Shown here piece by piece: positions 1 through 7,164 of a stretch of 32,068 nt of DNA (position 1 is the stretch's first letter; every line of letters begins with the position of its first letter). Under the pieces are notes generated by a model. It was not told the DNA's origin and made no database searches. It worked only from the letters and a program-made list of their open reading frames with translations. A program made the translations under genes and the position numbers. Source of the DNA: JAGNHS01 sp964609695 (GTDB taxonomy: Bacteria; Bdellovibrionota; UBA2428); assembly GCA_964609695.1 (NCBI GenBank), contig CAZSSP010000022.1, positions 1-32,068 on the forward strand, in the 5' to 3' direction.

Positions 1-807
1 TTGTTGCTGAGTTGCTTAGCGAATCCTTTTGGACTTCAGATTTTTCCTTATTTGATTAAGACCGCTATTTATGCACAACAATTAAGAATTAATGAATGGA
101 TGGCTCCTCATTTGAACTACCATTTGATTCTTTGGAGTCTCTTGTTATTGATTCTGTATTTTATGAAAAATTTGTCCTTGAAATCATTGTATACAATTTT
201 TAAATCACCCTTTTTTATTTTAATTGTTTTAAGCGTTTCAAGTATGAGAAATTTTTATTTGTTTGTCTTTTTAGTTCCTCTAATGCTGAAGGAACTTGTT
301 GAGAGCAAGGCAGATAATATTCGCCTAGATTCATCTAAAGTCTCATCGGCTTGGGTGCGGCGTACATTGGCTTTTGTCTTTGCAGGGCTGTTTTTGATAA
401 GTATGAGATTGGAAACAAAAAAATACTTGCTTCCTTATTTGCATCCAGAGTTAAGAGATCTTTATGGGGATGATGCTTTATTTGAAATTGCAAAATATAT
501 AAATACATCGGTCCCAAACGATTGTGCTTTGCTGAATAATCCCAGCTATGGGAGTTTCTTGATGATGCAGACTTCGCACAAAATATTTTTAGATGGGAGA
601 TCTACTGTTTTCACTCCAGCATCCGTGAGTGAGTTTATTGAATATAAGAATCTTCAAGCCACTCCAAGATTAATGAATAAGTATAAACCTTGTTTGGCAG
701 TTCTTGCCGCCAAGCCTGATCTAAAATTGATTGAAGATTTAATTAGAAATTGGAATTTTTCTGAAGTTGCAAGAGAACGAGGTGCTGTGCTCTTAAGAAG
801 CCTTTGA
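1..807 (+). CDS. C-terminal part of a polytopic membrane protein, glycosyltransferase-like (partial)
   Basis: The reading frame is open from the first base, so the real start is very probably upstream of the window. The visible 268 residues begin with hydrophobic segments, including spans near residues 40-55, 67-97 and 122-137. A soluble tail of about 130 residues follows. That tail carries the pattern N-x-P-x-Y-G-S-F-L...K-I-F-L-D-G-R (about residues 179-200). I associate this pattern with the C-terminal domain of large bacterial membrane proteins annotated as dolichyl-phosphate-mannose-mannosyltransferase-like or hypothetical. The substrate is unknown. It ends about 30 bp before an antisense tRNA gene, and I see no convincing terminator. 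The assignment is from pattern memory only, and the catalytic N-terminal half is not visible. Confidence 0.6.
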   Translation: MLLSCLANPFGLQIFPYLIKTAIYAQQLRINEWMAPHLNYHLILWSLLLLILYFMKNLSLKSLYTIFKSPFFILIVLSVSSMRNFYLFVFLVPLMLKELVESKADNIRLDSSKVSSAWVRRTLAFVFAGLFLISMRLETKKYLLPYLHPELRDLYGDDALFEIAKYINTSVPNDCALLNNPSYGSFLMMQTSHKIFLDGRSTVFTPASVSEFIEYKNLQATPRLMNKYKPCLAVLAAKPDLKLIEDLIRNWNFSEVARERGAVLLRSL

Positions 808-838
808 AGCTATTTCTTTTGATAATTTTAATTCAAAA

Positions 839-925
839 TGGTGCCCGGGACTGGATTTGAACCAGCACGCCCTTTCGAGCGCTACCACCTCAAGGTAGTG
901 CGTCTGCCAATTTCGCCACCCGGGC
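839..925 (-). tRNA. tRNA-Leu (anticodon GAG)
   Basis: Read on the minus strand, the sequence folds as a long-variable-arm tRNA. The 7-bp acceptor stem pairs GCCCGGG (925-919) with CCCGGGC (849-843). The D arm carries the GGCAGACGC pattern. The anticodon stem is CTACC/GGTAG with loop TTGAGGT, giving anticodon GAG. A class II variable arm (GCTCGAAAGGGCG region) and a GGTTCAAATCC T arm follow. The discriminator is A (842), and CCA is encoded in the genome (841-839). GAG reads CUC/CUU leucine codons. It lies antisense between two plus-strand genes and has its own promoter. Confidence 0.95.
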
Positions 926-939
926 AAAAGGCAGCGCTC

Positions 940-968
940 AAGTTAAGGTTGCTCTGACTTTATGTCAA
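940..968 (-). promoter_or_regulatory. Sigma-70-type promoter of tRNA-Leu
   Basis: On the minus strand a perfect -35 TTGACA (968-963) is followed by a 17-bp spacer and the -10 TAACTT (945-940). This puts the transcription start near 933, about 8 nt before the tRNA 5' end. Confidence 0.7.
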
Positions 969-1039
969 TTGGAGAATGCTTGTAATTCTTACTAATTTCG
1001 GGCTTTTCAACTGAGTCCAGGGGTTCTAAAAACAACTTT

Positions 1040-1624
1040 ATGAAAACATTGATTTCATTATTGACCCTAAGTTTATTTTTGTTTCTTTCGGGATGTGGCG
1101 TTCAAAGCATTCCGACTCAAAGCAATGAAGTGGATGCGGCTTGGTCTGAGGTTCTCAATCAATACCAAAGGCGCGCTGATTTGGTTCCAAACCTTGTCAA
1201 TTTAGTTAAGGGTTATGCCAAACATGAGAAGGAGACATTAGAGTCGGTCATATCGGCACGAGCCAAGGCCACTCAAACTGTGATTGATGCTAAAGATTTG
1301 AACGAGCAAAACTTCCAAAAATTATTGGGAGCTCAAAACACTCTTAGCGCCACTTTGTCGCGTTTGATGGTGGTGGCAGAGCAATACCCCGATCTTAAAG
1401 CCAATCAAAACTTTAGGGACCTTCAAGTTCAATTAGAGGGTACTGAAAATCGAATTACGATTGCACGTCAGCGTTATATTGAAGAGGTGAAAAAGTTTAA
1501 TAACTTAATTACAGTTTTTCCTACGAGTATTACCAATTCAATTCTATTCCATCATAGTAAAAAACCTCAATGGGGAGTGGGCCAGGCTGAGAAGCTTGAA
1601 AAAGCTCCAGAGGTTCAATTTTAG
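1040..1624 (+). CDS. lemA: LemA family lipoprotein
   Basis: This is a 194-residue LemA family protein. The N-terminus is a lipoprotein signal peptide with lipobox L-S-G-C (Cys about residue 19). The LemA core follows: an A-W-S-E-V-L-N-Q-Y-Q-R-R-A-D-L-V-P-N-L-V signature at about residues 34-53, then a long helical body with the A-R-A-K-A-T segment. Family members form helical bundles at the envelope; their molecular role is poorly defined. The stop codon overlaps the GTG start of the next gene by one base (TAGTG). Together with the following two genes this makes a lemA-TPM-TPM operon, a common pairing of LemA with TPM-domain proteins. The ATG at 1040 is the only sensible start before the signal peptide. 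Confidence 0.92.
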   Translation: MKTLISLLTLSLFLFLSGCGVQSIPTQSNEVDAAWSEVLNQYQRRADLVPNLVNLVKGYAKHEKETLESVISARAKATQTVIDAKDLNEQNFQKLLGAQNTLSATLSRLMVVAEQYPDLKANQNFRDLQVQLEGTENRITIARQRYIEEVKKFNNLITVFPTSITNSILFHHSKKPQWGVGQAEKLEKAPEVQF

Positions 1625-2382
1625 TGTTATTTAAAAAAAAGCTTTTTTCTTTTTTGTTATTGATTACGCTTCAGAGCGTTTTTGCTGAACAGAATATTAT
1701 TCCTCCGTTGCGTGGACCTGTAATTGATGAGGCTAAGCTGCTGACGCCTGCTCAAGAGCAAGCCTTAAGTCGCGAACTTTTGCTTTATCCACCCTATGTT
1801 CAGCTTCAGATTTGGATTGTTAAAGATTTATTAGACGAACCCATTGAGAGTTTAAGTATTAGGGCGGCTGATTCTTGGAAATTAGGAACAGAAAAGAGTG
1901 ATAACGGAGCTTTGTTGTTAGTGGCTGTAGATAATCGAAAAATGAGAATTGAAGTAGGCCAAGGTTTAGAGGCCAAAATACCCGACGCTATTGCAGGACG
2001 TCTTCTGGACCATGTTTTGCGTCCCTTGTTTCGCCAGGGTGACTTTTATGGAGGTCTTCATTTAGTTTCCCGTAAAATATTTGAATATGCTGGAGGCGAT
2101 CTTCAAGTTTTGCCTCAAGATAAATCATTAGAAAGAATTCAAAGACAACAAAAATCTTCTGGCTGGGAACTTCTTTTGTTTCTCTTGTTTTTTGTTATTT
2201 TCTTTTTGAATTTCTTGTTTCCATTTTTTGGACGATCTCGCAGGCGTTTCGGCTCTCATTGGGGGCCTTCCTCTTTTGGTTCTGGGGGTTGGAGTGGCGG
2301 CGGAGGCAGTTGGGGTGGGGGTTCCTCTTGGGGCGGTGATGGGGGCGGATTTAGCGGTGGGGGCTCGTCTAGCTCATGGTAA
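1624..2382 (+). CDS. TPM-domain protein, YgcG-like, with Gly/Ser/Trp-rich tail
   Basis: This 252-residue protein starts at GTG 1624, overlapping the lemA stop. A signal peptide (about 1-21) leads into a TPM domain (about 30-155) that includes V-I-D-E-A-K-L-L-T-P-A-Q-E near the start and L-L-V-A-V-D-N-R-K-M-R-I-E-V-G near residue 100. A transmembrane helix follows (about 180-203), then an Arg-rich stretch and a low-complexity Gly/Ser/Trp tail with repeated G-G-G-S/W-G-G-G. This is the standard layout of YgcG/TPM proteins that travel with lemA. Function is unproven; roles in envelope or photosystem maintenance have been suggested for relatives. The gene overlaps the next start by 7 bp. Confidence 0.9.
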   Translation: MLFKKKLFSFLLLITLQSVFAEQNIIPPLRGPVIDEAKLLTPAQEQALSRELLLYPPYVQLQIWIVKDLLDEPIESLSIRAADSWKLGTEKSDNGALLLVAVDNRKMRIEVGQGLEAKIPDAIAGRLLDHVLRPLFRQGDFYGGLHLVSRKIFEYAGGDLQVLPQDKSLERIQRQQKSSGWELLLFLLFFVIFFLNFLFPFFGRSRRRFGSHWGPSSFGSGGWSGGGGSWGGGSSWGGDGGGFSGGGSSSSW

Positions 2383-3026
2383 ATATTTTTAATAAGCACA
2401 CTTTAGATTTAAAATTTTCTGTGAATTTTAAGAAAAAATTAGAAGAGCAAATTCAGTTGATCGAAAATGAATCGGCTGTTGAAATCGTGCCTGTTTTTGT
2501 GGAACGTTCTTCAGATTATATAGATTTTCGCCGCTTTTACGCTTTGCTTCTGATGTTGATGTTTTTGTTGATGGAAAGATTTCTCCCCGTGGGAAGTGGT
2601 TCCATATTTTCAGATTGGGGATTGGCTACCCTCCTGTCGACCCTAGCTTTTTTTTTCTGGGATTATTTTCCACAGTATTTACTTCCGGCAATTCCAAAAG
2701 AAGAGCGATTCAAAAGAGTTTATCAGGGGGCGAATGCTTCATTTGTTAAAAATGAAGTTTTTGCAACACGACAGCGGAGTGGAATATTGATTTACATTTC
2801 TTTGTTAGAAAAAAGTGTTTTGATTTTGGCAGACAAGGGTTTTAAAAATAAAGTTCCAGATACGCTTTGGACGGAGCTCTCGCAATCTTTGGCTCAAGAT
2901 TTTGATGCTGAAAATCCTGGTCATAGCTTTTTTAAAGCCTTAGATTCTTTCAAGGGAAAGTTTCAAAGTATTTTCCCTCTTGAAGCCGATGATTCAAATG
3001 AGTTGCCGGATAATTTGAGAGAATAA
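2376..3026 (+). CDS. Second TPM-domain membrane protein
   Basis: This 216-residue protein starts at an ATG inside the end of the previous gene. It has no signal peptide but has one or two membrane helices (about residues 52-68 and 76-105) followed by I-P-K-E-E-R-F-K-R-V. The opening (E-E-Q-I-Q-L-I-E-N-E-S-A-V-E-I-V-P-V) resembles the start of a TPM domain interrupted by membrane helices. The later part (I-L-I-Y-I-S-L-L-E-K-S-V-L-I-L-A-D-K-G) matches the TPM core strand region. I read it as the cytoplasm-anchored second TPM protein that often closes lemA operons. The C-terminal tail is acidic. Confidence 0.75.
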   Translation: MVNIFNKHTLDLKFSVNFKKKLEEQIQLIENESAVEIVPVFVERSSDYIDFRRFYALLLMLMFLLMERFLPVGSGSIFSDWGLATLLSTLAFFFWDYFPQYLLPAIPKEERFKRVYQGANASFVKNEVFATRQRSGILIYISLLEKSVLILADKGFKNKVPDTLWTELSQSLAQDFDAENPGHSFFKALDSFKGKFQSIFPLEADDSNELPDNLRE

Positions 3027-3039
3027 TTTTAAGATTGCT

Positions 3040-3531
3040 TTAACGACAAGTGAGTCGATAATTTTTCTTTTTACCGAATAAATAGAGCGAAGCATTAGGA
3101 ACTAATTTCACTCCTGCTTGAGTGACGTGTTCAATTTGAATTTTTTCTCCAGTGTATTCTCGAAGTGTTAAGTAAAACCAGAAGTTTCCCCGGGCGTATT
3201 CAACGGGAAGCATGGCGAGCTGATCGTTTTTTTTGTTGTCTTTGGATTCTTTTGAATTTTCGATTTCTTCAAAAAAGAACAAGTTTGAAAAAGTATTAAA
3301 ATGAGGGACTTCTACTTTTTCTAGTTCATGCCGAGAGAGATCGAAACTTTGAATTTTTTTAAAGTCTTTAGATTCGATTTCTAATTTGCAGTCGCGATTG
3401 TAGATTTCGTACATAAATGGGGCTGAAATTTCGTTGTTTTTTTGCCCTACAATTTGCTTATCCGTAACAGCGCTAAAATGGCTGAGAGTAATAGCAAATA
3501 AAAGCGTATGACTTTTCTTCTTTAGGGTCAT
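3040..3531 (-). CDS. Small predicted secreted protein, unknown
   Basis: I do not recognise this 163-residue protein. Residues 1-22 are basic then hydrophobic (K-K-K-S-H-T-L-L-F-A-I), consistent with a secretion signal. The rest is soluble, charged and rich in Lys/Glu/Phe, with only two cysteines (about residues 48 and 162), the second next to the C-terminus. They could form a disulphide clamping the two ends of the domain. It lies downstream of secG on the same strand and converges with the TPM operon with only 13 bp between them. It could be read through from the glycolysis/secG operon or have its own promoter. Confidence 0.6.
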   Translation of the reverse strand: MTLKKKSHTLLFAITLSHFSAVTDKQIVGQKNNEISAPFMYEIYNRDCKLEIESKDFKKIQSFDLSRHELEKVEVPHFNTFSNLFFFEEIENSKESKDNKKNDQLAMLPVEYARGNFWFYLTLREYTGEKIQIEHVTQAGVKLVPNASLYLFGKKKNYRLTCR

Positions 3532-3549
3532 GAGTGTATGGAATAAGCC

Positions 3550-3583
3550 AAAAAACGCAATGCGTCAAACTTCTTGTTTGCGC
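3550..3583 (-). terminator. Possible intrinsic terminator after secG
   Basis: On the minus strand GCGCAAAC, loop AAGAA, then GTTTG(A)CGC forms a stem with one bulged A. A six-T run follows after ATTGCG. It lies just past the secG stop. The gap between stem and T-run makes it weak. Confidence 0.4.
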
Positions 3584-3586
3584 TGA

Positions 3587-3916
3587 TTACTTGCTAGGAC
3601 TTGTGCTGGGAGCGGGAGCGCTTTCAGTTGGCGCTGGTGCTGGAGGCACAGGAACTGAAGAGGCACTTCCTTCAATGACGGAAGTTTTAGAGCGCACAAT
3701 GGCATTTCTGCTCAAGTAAAGAGAGCTCAGCATGAGAAAAGCTGCGAAGGCCATTGTTGCCTTAAACAGAAAACTCGTACCACCAGATGTGCCCATGCTT
3801 GCATTTGAAGCGCTAGAGGCCATGAAAGAACTTCCTTTGGATGCAGGCTGAAGAAGTACAGCTGAAACTAGTAGAATGCAGGAAATGACTTGTAGGACTG
3901 TGATGAAGGTTTCCAT
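3587..3916 (-). CDS. secG: Protein translocase subunit SecG
   Basis: This 109-residue SecG is the small SecYEG subunit that stimulates preprotein translocation across the inner membrane. Two hydrophobic helices (about 4-22 and 51-68) flank the typical loop L-L-Q-P-A-S-K-G...S-S-A-S-N-A-S-M-G-T-S-G-G, rich in Ser/Ala/Gly. The C-terminal tail is low complexity (Pro/Ala/Ser). It is the last gene of a gap-pgk-tpiA-peptide-secG run. tpiA-secG adjacency is common across bacteria. Its ATG follows the stop of the 30-residue peptide gene after 4 nt, so the two are probably translationally coupled. Confidence 0.93.
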   Translation of the reverse strand: METFITVLQVISCILLVSAVLLQPASKGSSFMASSASNASMGTSGGTSFLFKATMAFAAFLMLSSLYLSRNAIVRSKTSVIEGSASSVPVPPAPAPTESAPAPSTSPSK

Positions 3917-3920
3917 GAAT

Positions 3921-4013
3921 TTAGAAGCCGCCTCGACCCATTGAGCCCATAACTAAAAAGGCAAGAAATCCAAGAAGTAATACAGATAGGGTGAGTACTG
4001 GGGAAACAATCAT
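3921..4013 (-). CDS. 30-residue single-span membrane peptide between tpiA and secG
   Basis: A short frame reads ATG at 4013-4011 to TAA at 3923-3921. The peptide starts M-I-V-S-P-V-L-T, has a continuous hydrophobic helix of about 17 residues (L-S-V-L-L-L-G-F-L-A-F-L-V-M) and ends in a small basic tail G-S-M-G-R-G-G-F. An excellent ribosome binding site (AAGGTGG) sits just before the ATG in the 17-bp gap after tpiA, and secG begins 4 nt after the stop. Without this gene, tpiA and secG would be separated by an unexplained 114 bp. I know of no named family. A Sec-associated or membrane-regulating peptide is a guess from context. Confidence 0.7.
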   Translation of the reverse strand: MIVSPVLTLSVLLLGFLAFLVMGSMGRGGF

Positions 4014-4030
4014 ATCGCCACCTTTTTATC

Positions 4031-4771
4031 TTAACTGCTTAGGCCAGTCAAACATTCGTGTAGGGCCGCGAAACTCTTAGGATCTAGAGAGGCTCCGCCC
4101 ACTAAACCACCGCTAACTTCAGCGAAACTAGCAATAGCTGCGAAATTATCGGTTTTCACTGAACCACCATAGAGAATCGGAAATTTTGAATTATGTTCGG
4201 CGCAAATATCTATAATTCCACGATGTGTTTCCTGAATTTGTTCAAGACTAGCAGTCACTCCCGTGCCGATGGCCCAAATGGGTTCGTAGGCAATCATGAA
4301 TTTGTCTTTATGCTGAGCTTTGAGTTCGCTAAGTACGGGTTTGAGTTGCTCGGCTAAAACTTTAAGAGTTTTGTCGGCTTTACGTTCTTCTAAACTTTCG
4401 CCAATGCAATAAATAACTTCCAAATCATTTTCTAGGGCATTGAGAATTCTTTTTAAGCAAGTGGCAGTGCTTTCTCCGAAGTATTGTCTTCGCTCACTGT
4501 GGCCAATCAATGTTCCCGTGACGCCAAGCTCTTTGATTTGTTTTGGGGCAATTTCTCCGGTGAAAGCCCCTTCATTGGCCCAAGCGCAATTCTGAGAGAA
4601 AACACTAATATTTTTTTCTTGAGCTAAAGGAGCTGCGGTTTCTAGTAATGTGGGGCTTGTCGCTATAATGACTCTCACATTTTTTTTGTGATTGAGTGTG
4701 ACATTCTTGAAGAATTGGCGACACTCTTCTCGTGTCTTAAACATTTTCCAGTTTGCGGCTAATATTTTCAT
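4031..4771 (-). CDS. tpiA: Triose-phosphate isomerase
   Basis: This 246-residue TIM barrel interconverts dihydroxyacetone phosphate and glyceraldehyde 3-phosphate in glycolysis. All catalytic residues are visible: N7 and K9 in A-N-W-K-M, H91 in I-G-H-S-E-R-R, and E163 in A-Y-E-P-I-W-A-I-G-T-G with the flexible loop 6. The phosphate-binding Y-G-G-S-V and G-G-L-V-G-G-A-S-L motifs are near the end. Length is normal. It starts 9 bp after pgk with AAGGA upstream of the ATG, so it is part of the gap-pgk-tpiA operon. Confidence 0.97.
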   Translation of the reverse strand: MKILAANWKMFKTREECRQFFKNVTLNHKKNVRVIIATSPTLLETAAPLAQEKNISVFSQNCAWANEGAFTGEIAPKQIKELGVTGTLIGHSERRQYFGESTATCLKRILNALENDLEVIYCIGESLEERKADKTLKVLAEQLKPVLSELKAQHKDKFMIAYEPIWAIGTGVTASLEQIQETHRGIIDICAEHNSKFPILYGGSVKTDNFAAIASFAEVSGGLVGGASLDPKSFAALHECLTGLSS

Positions 4772-4780
4772 TCGAAATCC

Positions 4781-6001
4781 TTATCGATAAATTTTTAGAG
4801 CATCAATTCCAGGCATGGGCGCACCTTCAATCATCTCAAGGCTAGCACCACCACCTGTAGAAATGTGATGGAAAGCCGAGCTTAAATTCATTTGATTGAC
4901 AGCCGCCACGCTATCGCCACCACCACAAATTTTGAGGCCGATGGGAAGTTCTGCAAGAGCGCGAGCCATGGCTAAGGTTCCAGTGTCAAAAGGTGGCTTT
5001 TCAAAAACACCCATGGGTCCATTCCAGAAAAGCGTTTGAAGGCCGATCAATTCTTTTTTGTAGAGATCGCAAGTTTTAGGGCCAATATCGAGGCCAATTT
5101 TTCCGGCAGGAATATGGGCGTTGATAGTGTCCTCAGCTGTCCCTGGGTTGTCGAAACTATTTCCAATTTTATGATCAATTGGAAGAAAGATTTTGCAATG
5201 AGCTTCTTCAGCACGTTTAAGAAGTTTTTTGCAAAGATCGATTTTGTCGGGTTCGACACGGGATTCGCCCACTTCTACGTTGAGAGCTCGTAGAAATGTG
5301 TAGGCCATAGCGCCACCGATGAATATTTTAGAACACTTATTAACGAAAGTTTCGATAACTTTAATTTTGTCGCTCACTTTGGCTCCGCCCAAGAGCGCTC
5401 CCATAGGGCGTTGCGGATTGTTCATGAGCGCGCCTAGAGCTGCAATTTCTTTTTCAAGTAGGAAACCAGCGGCGCGATTTTGCATCATCGCAGGAAGGGC
5501 TTGTACACTCGCATGAGCTCTATGACATGTTCCAAAAGCATCATTCACATAAGCATCACACAAATGAGAAAGCTTTGTGGCGAATTCTACGGAGTTGGAT
5601 TCTTCGCCAGGATGAAATCGTAAATTTTCAAGAACGAGAATTTGTCCGGATTTAAGTTCCTTGCTCAGATGTTGAACAGCATGACCCACACATTCGTGTG
5701 AAAAAAGAGTTTCTTTTCCGAGAAGCTCTCCTAATTTATCGGCTACAGCTTCCATGGATGCCGTGGGATCGACTTTTCCCTTGGGTCTTCCTAAATGAGA
5801 AGCGCAAATAACTTTGGCTCCTTTTTCTAATAGGGCATTGATGGTGGGCAATGCCGCTTTAATGCGAGTGTCGTCTTTGATGACACCATTTTTAATGGGT
5901 ACATTGAAATCGACTCTTAAAAACACTCTTTTGGATTCAACATCTAAATCCGCGAGAGTGCGTATATATTCGCCGCCTGGATAATCTTTTAAACTAAACA
6001 T
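4781..6001 (-). CDS. pgk: Phosphoglycerate kinase
   Basis: This 406-residue enzyme transfers phosphate between 1,3-bisphosphoglycerate and ADP in glycolysis. Motifs seen: R-V-D-F-N-V-P (substrate arm), S-H-L-G-R-P-K-G, L-E-N-L-R-F-H-P-G-E, A-F-G-T-C-H-R-A-H-A-S, L-G-G-A-K-V-S-D-K-I, and the nucleotide-site G-G-G-D-S-V-A-A with final S-T-G-G-G-A-S-L-E. The N-terminus carries about 12 residues more than many PGKs before the first strand. The ATG at 6001 lies 8 bp after the gap stop with no clear Shine-Dalgarno, so the start is slightly uncertain. Confidence 0.97.
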   Translation of the reverse strand: MFSLKDYPGGEYIRTLADLDVESKRVFLRVDFNVPIKNGVIKDDTRIKAALPTINALLEKGAKVICASHLGRPKGKVDPTASMEAVADKLGELLGKETLFSHECVGHAVQHLSKELKSGQILVLENLRFHPGEESNSVEFATKLSHLCDAYVNDAFGTCHRAHASVQALPAMMQNRAAGFLLEKEIAALGALMNNPQRPMGALLGGAKVSDKIKVIETFVNKCSKIFIGGAMAYTFLRALNVEVGESRVEPDKIDLCKKLLKRAEEAHCKIFLPIDHKIGNSFDNPGTAEDTINAHIPAGKIGLDIGPKTCDLYKKELIGLQTLFWNGPMGVFEKPPFDTGTLAMARALAELPIGLKICGGGDSVAAVNQMNLSSAFHHISTGGGASLEMIEGAPMPGIDALKIYR

Positions 6002-6009
6002 CGCGCAAA

Positions 6010-7035
6010 TTACTTCGAAGCCATATAAGCAGCGAGGTCTAACATTCTGTTGGAAAATCCAACTTCATTATCATACCAACTGCAGACTTTAACCATAGTG
6101 CCTTTTGAATCTGAACCTTCTGCCATAACATTAGTTAAGTCTAAGTCGACAATCGAGCTGTTGCGATTTCCAATGAAATCACTGGAAACTAAGGGCTCAT
6201 CAGTTGTTTCAAGAACACCTTTGAGTTCTTCTCGAGCGGCTTGGATGAGGGCTTCATTAATTTCTTCTTTGCTGACTTTTGTTTTTAGAGTCACAACAAA
6301 ATCTGTGAAAGAAACATCAGCGGTTGGAACACGAATAGAAAATCCATCGAGTTTTCCTTCGAGTTCTGGAATCACTTTCCCAACAGTTTTAGCGGCACCT
6401 GTTGTGGTGGGAATCATACTCACGGCTGCAGCGCGAGCACGGCGGTGGTCGGAGTGAACGTTGTCTAAGAGTCGTTGATCGCTTGTATAACTATGAACAG
6501 TGGTCATGAGTCCACGTTCAATTCCGAATTTTTTGTTTAGGACATAAGCAATCGGAGCTAAGCAGTTTGTAGTGCAAGATGCATTGCTAATAACAGTATG
6601 TTTTGCGGCGTCGTAAACTTTGTGATTCACGCCCATAACAATGGTGGCATCCACTCCTTTGGCGGGGGCAGAAACTATGACTTTTTTTGCGCCAGCTTTA
6701 AGGTGGGTAGACGCACTTTCTTTATCGGTGAAGCGGCCAGTGCATTCGAAAACAACATCAACGCCTAGTTTGGCCCAGGGGAGATTTTCGGGTTTGCTTT
6801 CCTTGCAAACTAAAATGCGTTGGCCATCTATGGTAATGCTTTCGGCGTCGGATTTAACGTCTAATGGAAGCGTCCCATGAAGTGAGTCGCGTTTAACGAG
6901 AAAAGCGAGGTCTTTAGGAGTGCTGAGATCGTTGACTGCAACGAGTTCAAGTTTTTCTCTGAGGTTTTTTTGAAGAAATAATTCTCTAGTGATGATTCGT
7001 CCGATACGTCCAAAACCATTGATTGCAATTTTCAT
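6010..7035 (-). CDS. gap: Glyceraldehyde-3-phosphate dehydrogenase
   Basis: This 341-residue GAPDH oxidises and phosphorylates glyceraldehyde 3-phosphate to 1,3-bisphosphoglycerate. The N-terminal Rossmann motif is I-N-G-F-G-R-I-G-R (5-13). D36 in A-V-N-D-L favours NAD over NADP. Catalytic Cys154 sits in S-N-A-S-C-T-T-N-C-L-A-P. The T-G-A-A-K and S-W-Y-D-N-E-V-G-F motifs are present. It is the first gene of the glycolysis operon, with an AAAGGAG ribosome binding site about 7 nt before the ATG and a promoter upstream. Confidence 0.98.
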   Translation of the reverse strand: MKIAINGFGRIGRIITRELFLQKNLREKLELVAVNDLSTPKDLAFLVKRDSLHGTLPLDVKSDAESITIDGQRILVCKESKPENLPWAKLGVDVVFECTGRFTDKESASTHLKAGAKKVIVSAPAKGVDATIVMGVNHKVYDAAKHTVISNASCTTNCLAPIAYVLNKKFGIERGLMTTVHSYTSDQRLLDNVHSDHRRARAAAVSMIPTTTGAAKTVGKVIPELEGKLDGFSIRVPTADVSFTDFVVTLKTKVSKEEINEALIQAAREELKGVLETTDEPLVSSDFIGNRNSSIVDLDLTNVMAEGSDSKGTMVKVCSWYDNEVGFSNRMLDLAAYMASK

Positions 7036-7088
7036 TATGACTCCTTTGTTGCGCTAAAGCCTAAGAAAATACGGCTTAGAGCGCTGAA

Positions 7089-7118
7089 AGAATAGTCGTT
7101 CATGGGATCGTGGGTCAA
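7089..7118 (-). promoter_or_regulatory. Candidate promoter of the gap-pgk-tpiA-secG operon
   Basis: On the minus strand TTGACC (7118-7113), an 18-bp spacer and TATTCT (7094-7089) form a sigma-70-like promoter about 50 bp before the gap start. The rest of the 129-bp gap to the next gene shows no other clear signal. Confidence 0.5.
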
Positions 7119-7164
7119 TATCTTAGCTCAAGTGTTTGTATATTTGTTTTATGTGCACTGCGCT

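Noticed and set aside
5036..5516. Small ORFs antisense to pgk
   Set aside because: Shadows of a strongly conserved enzyme, lacking ribosome binding sites.
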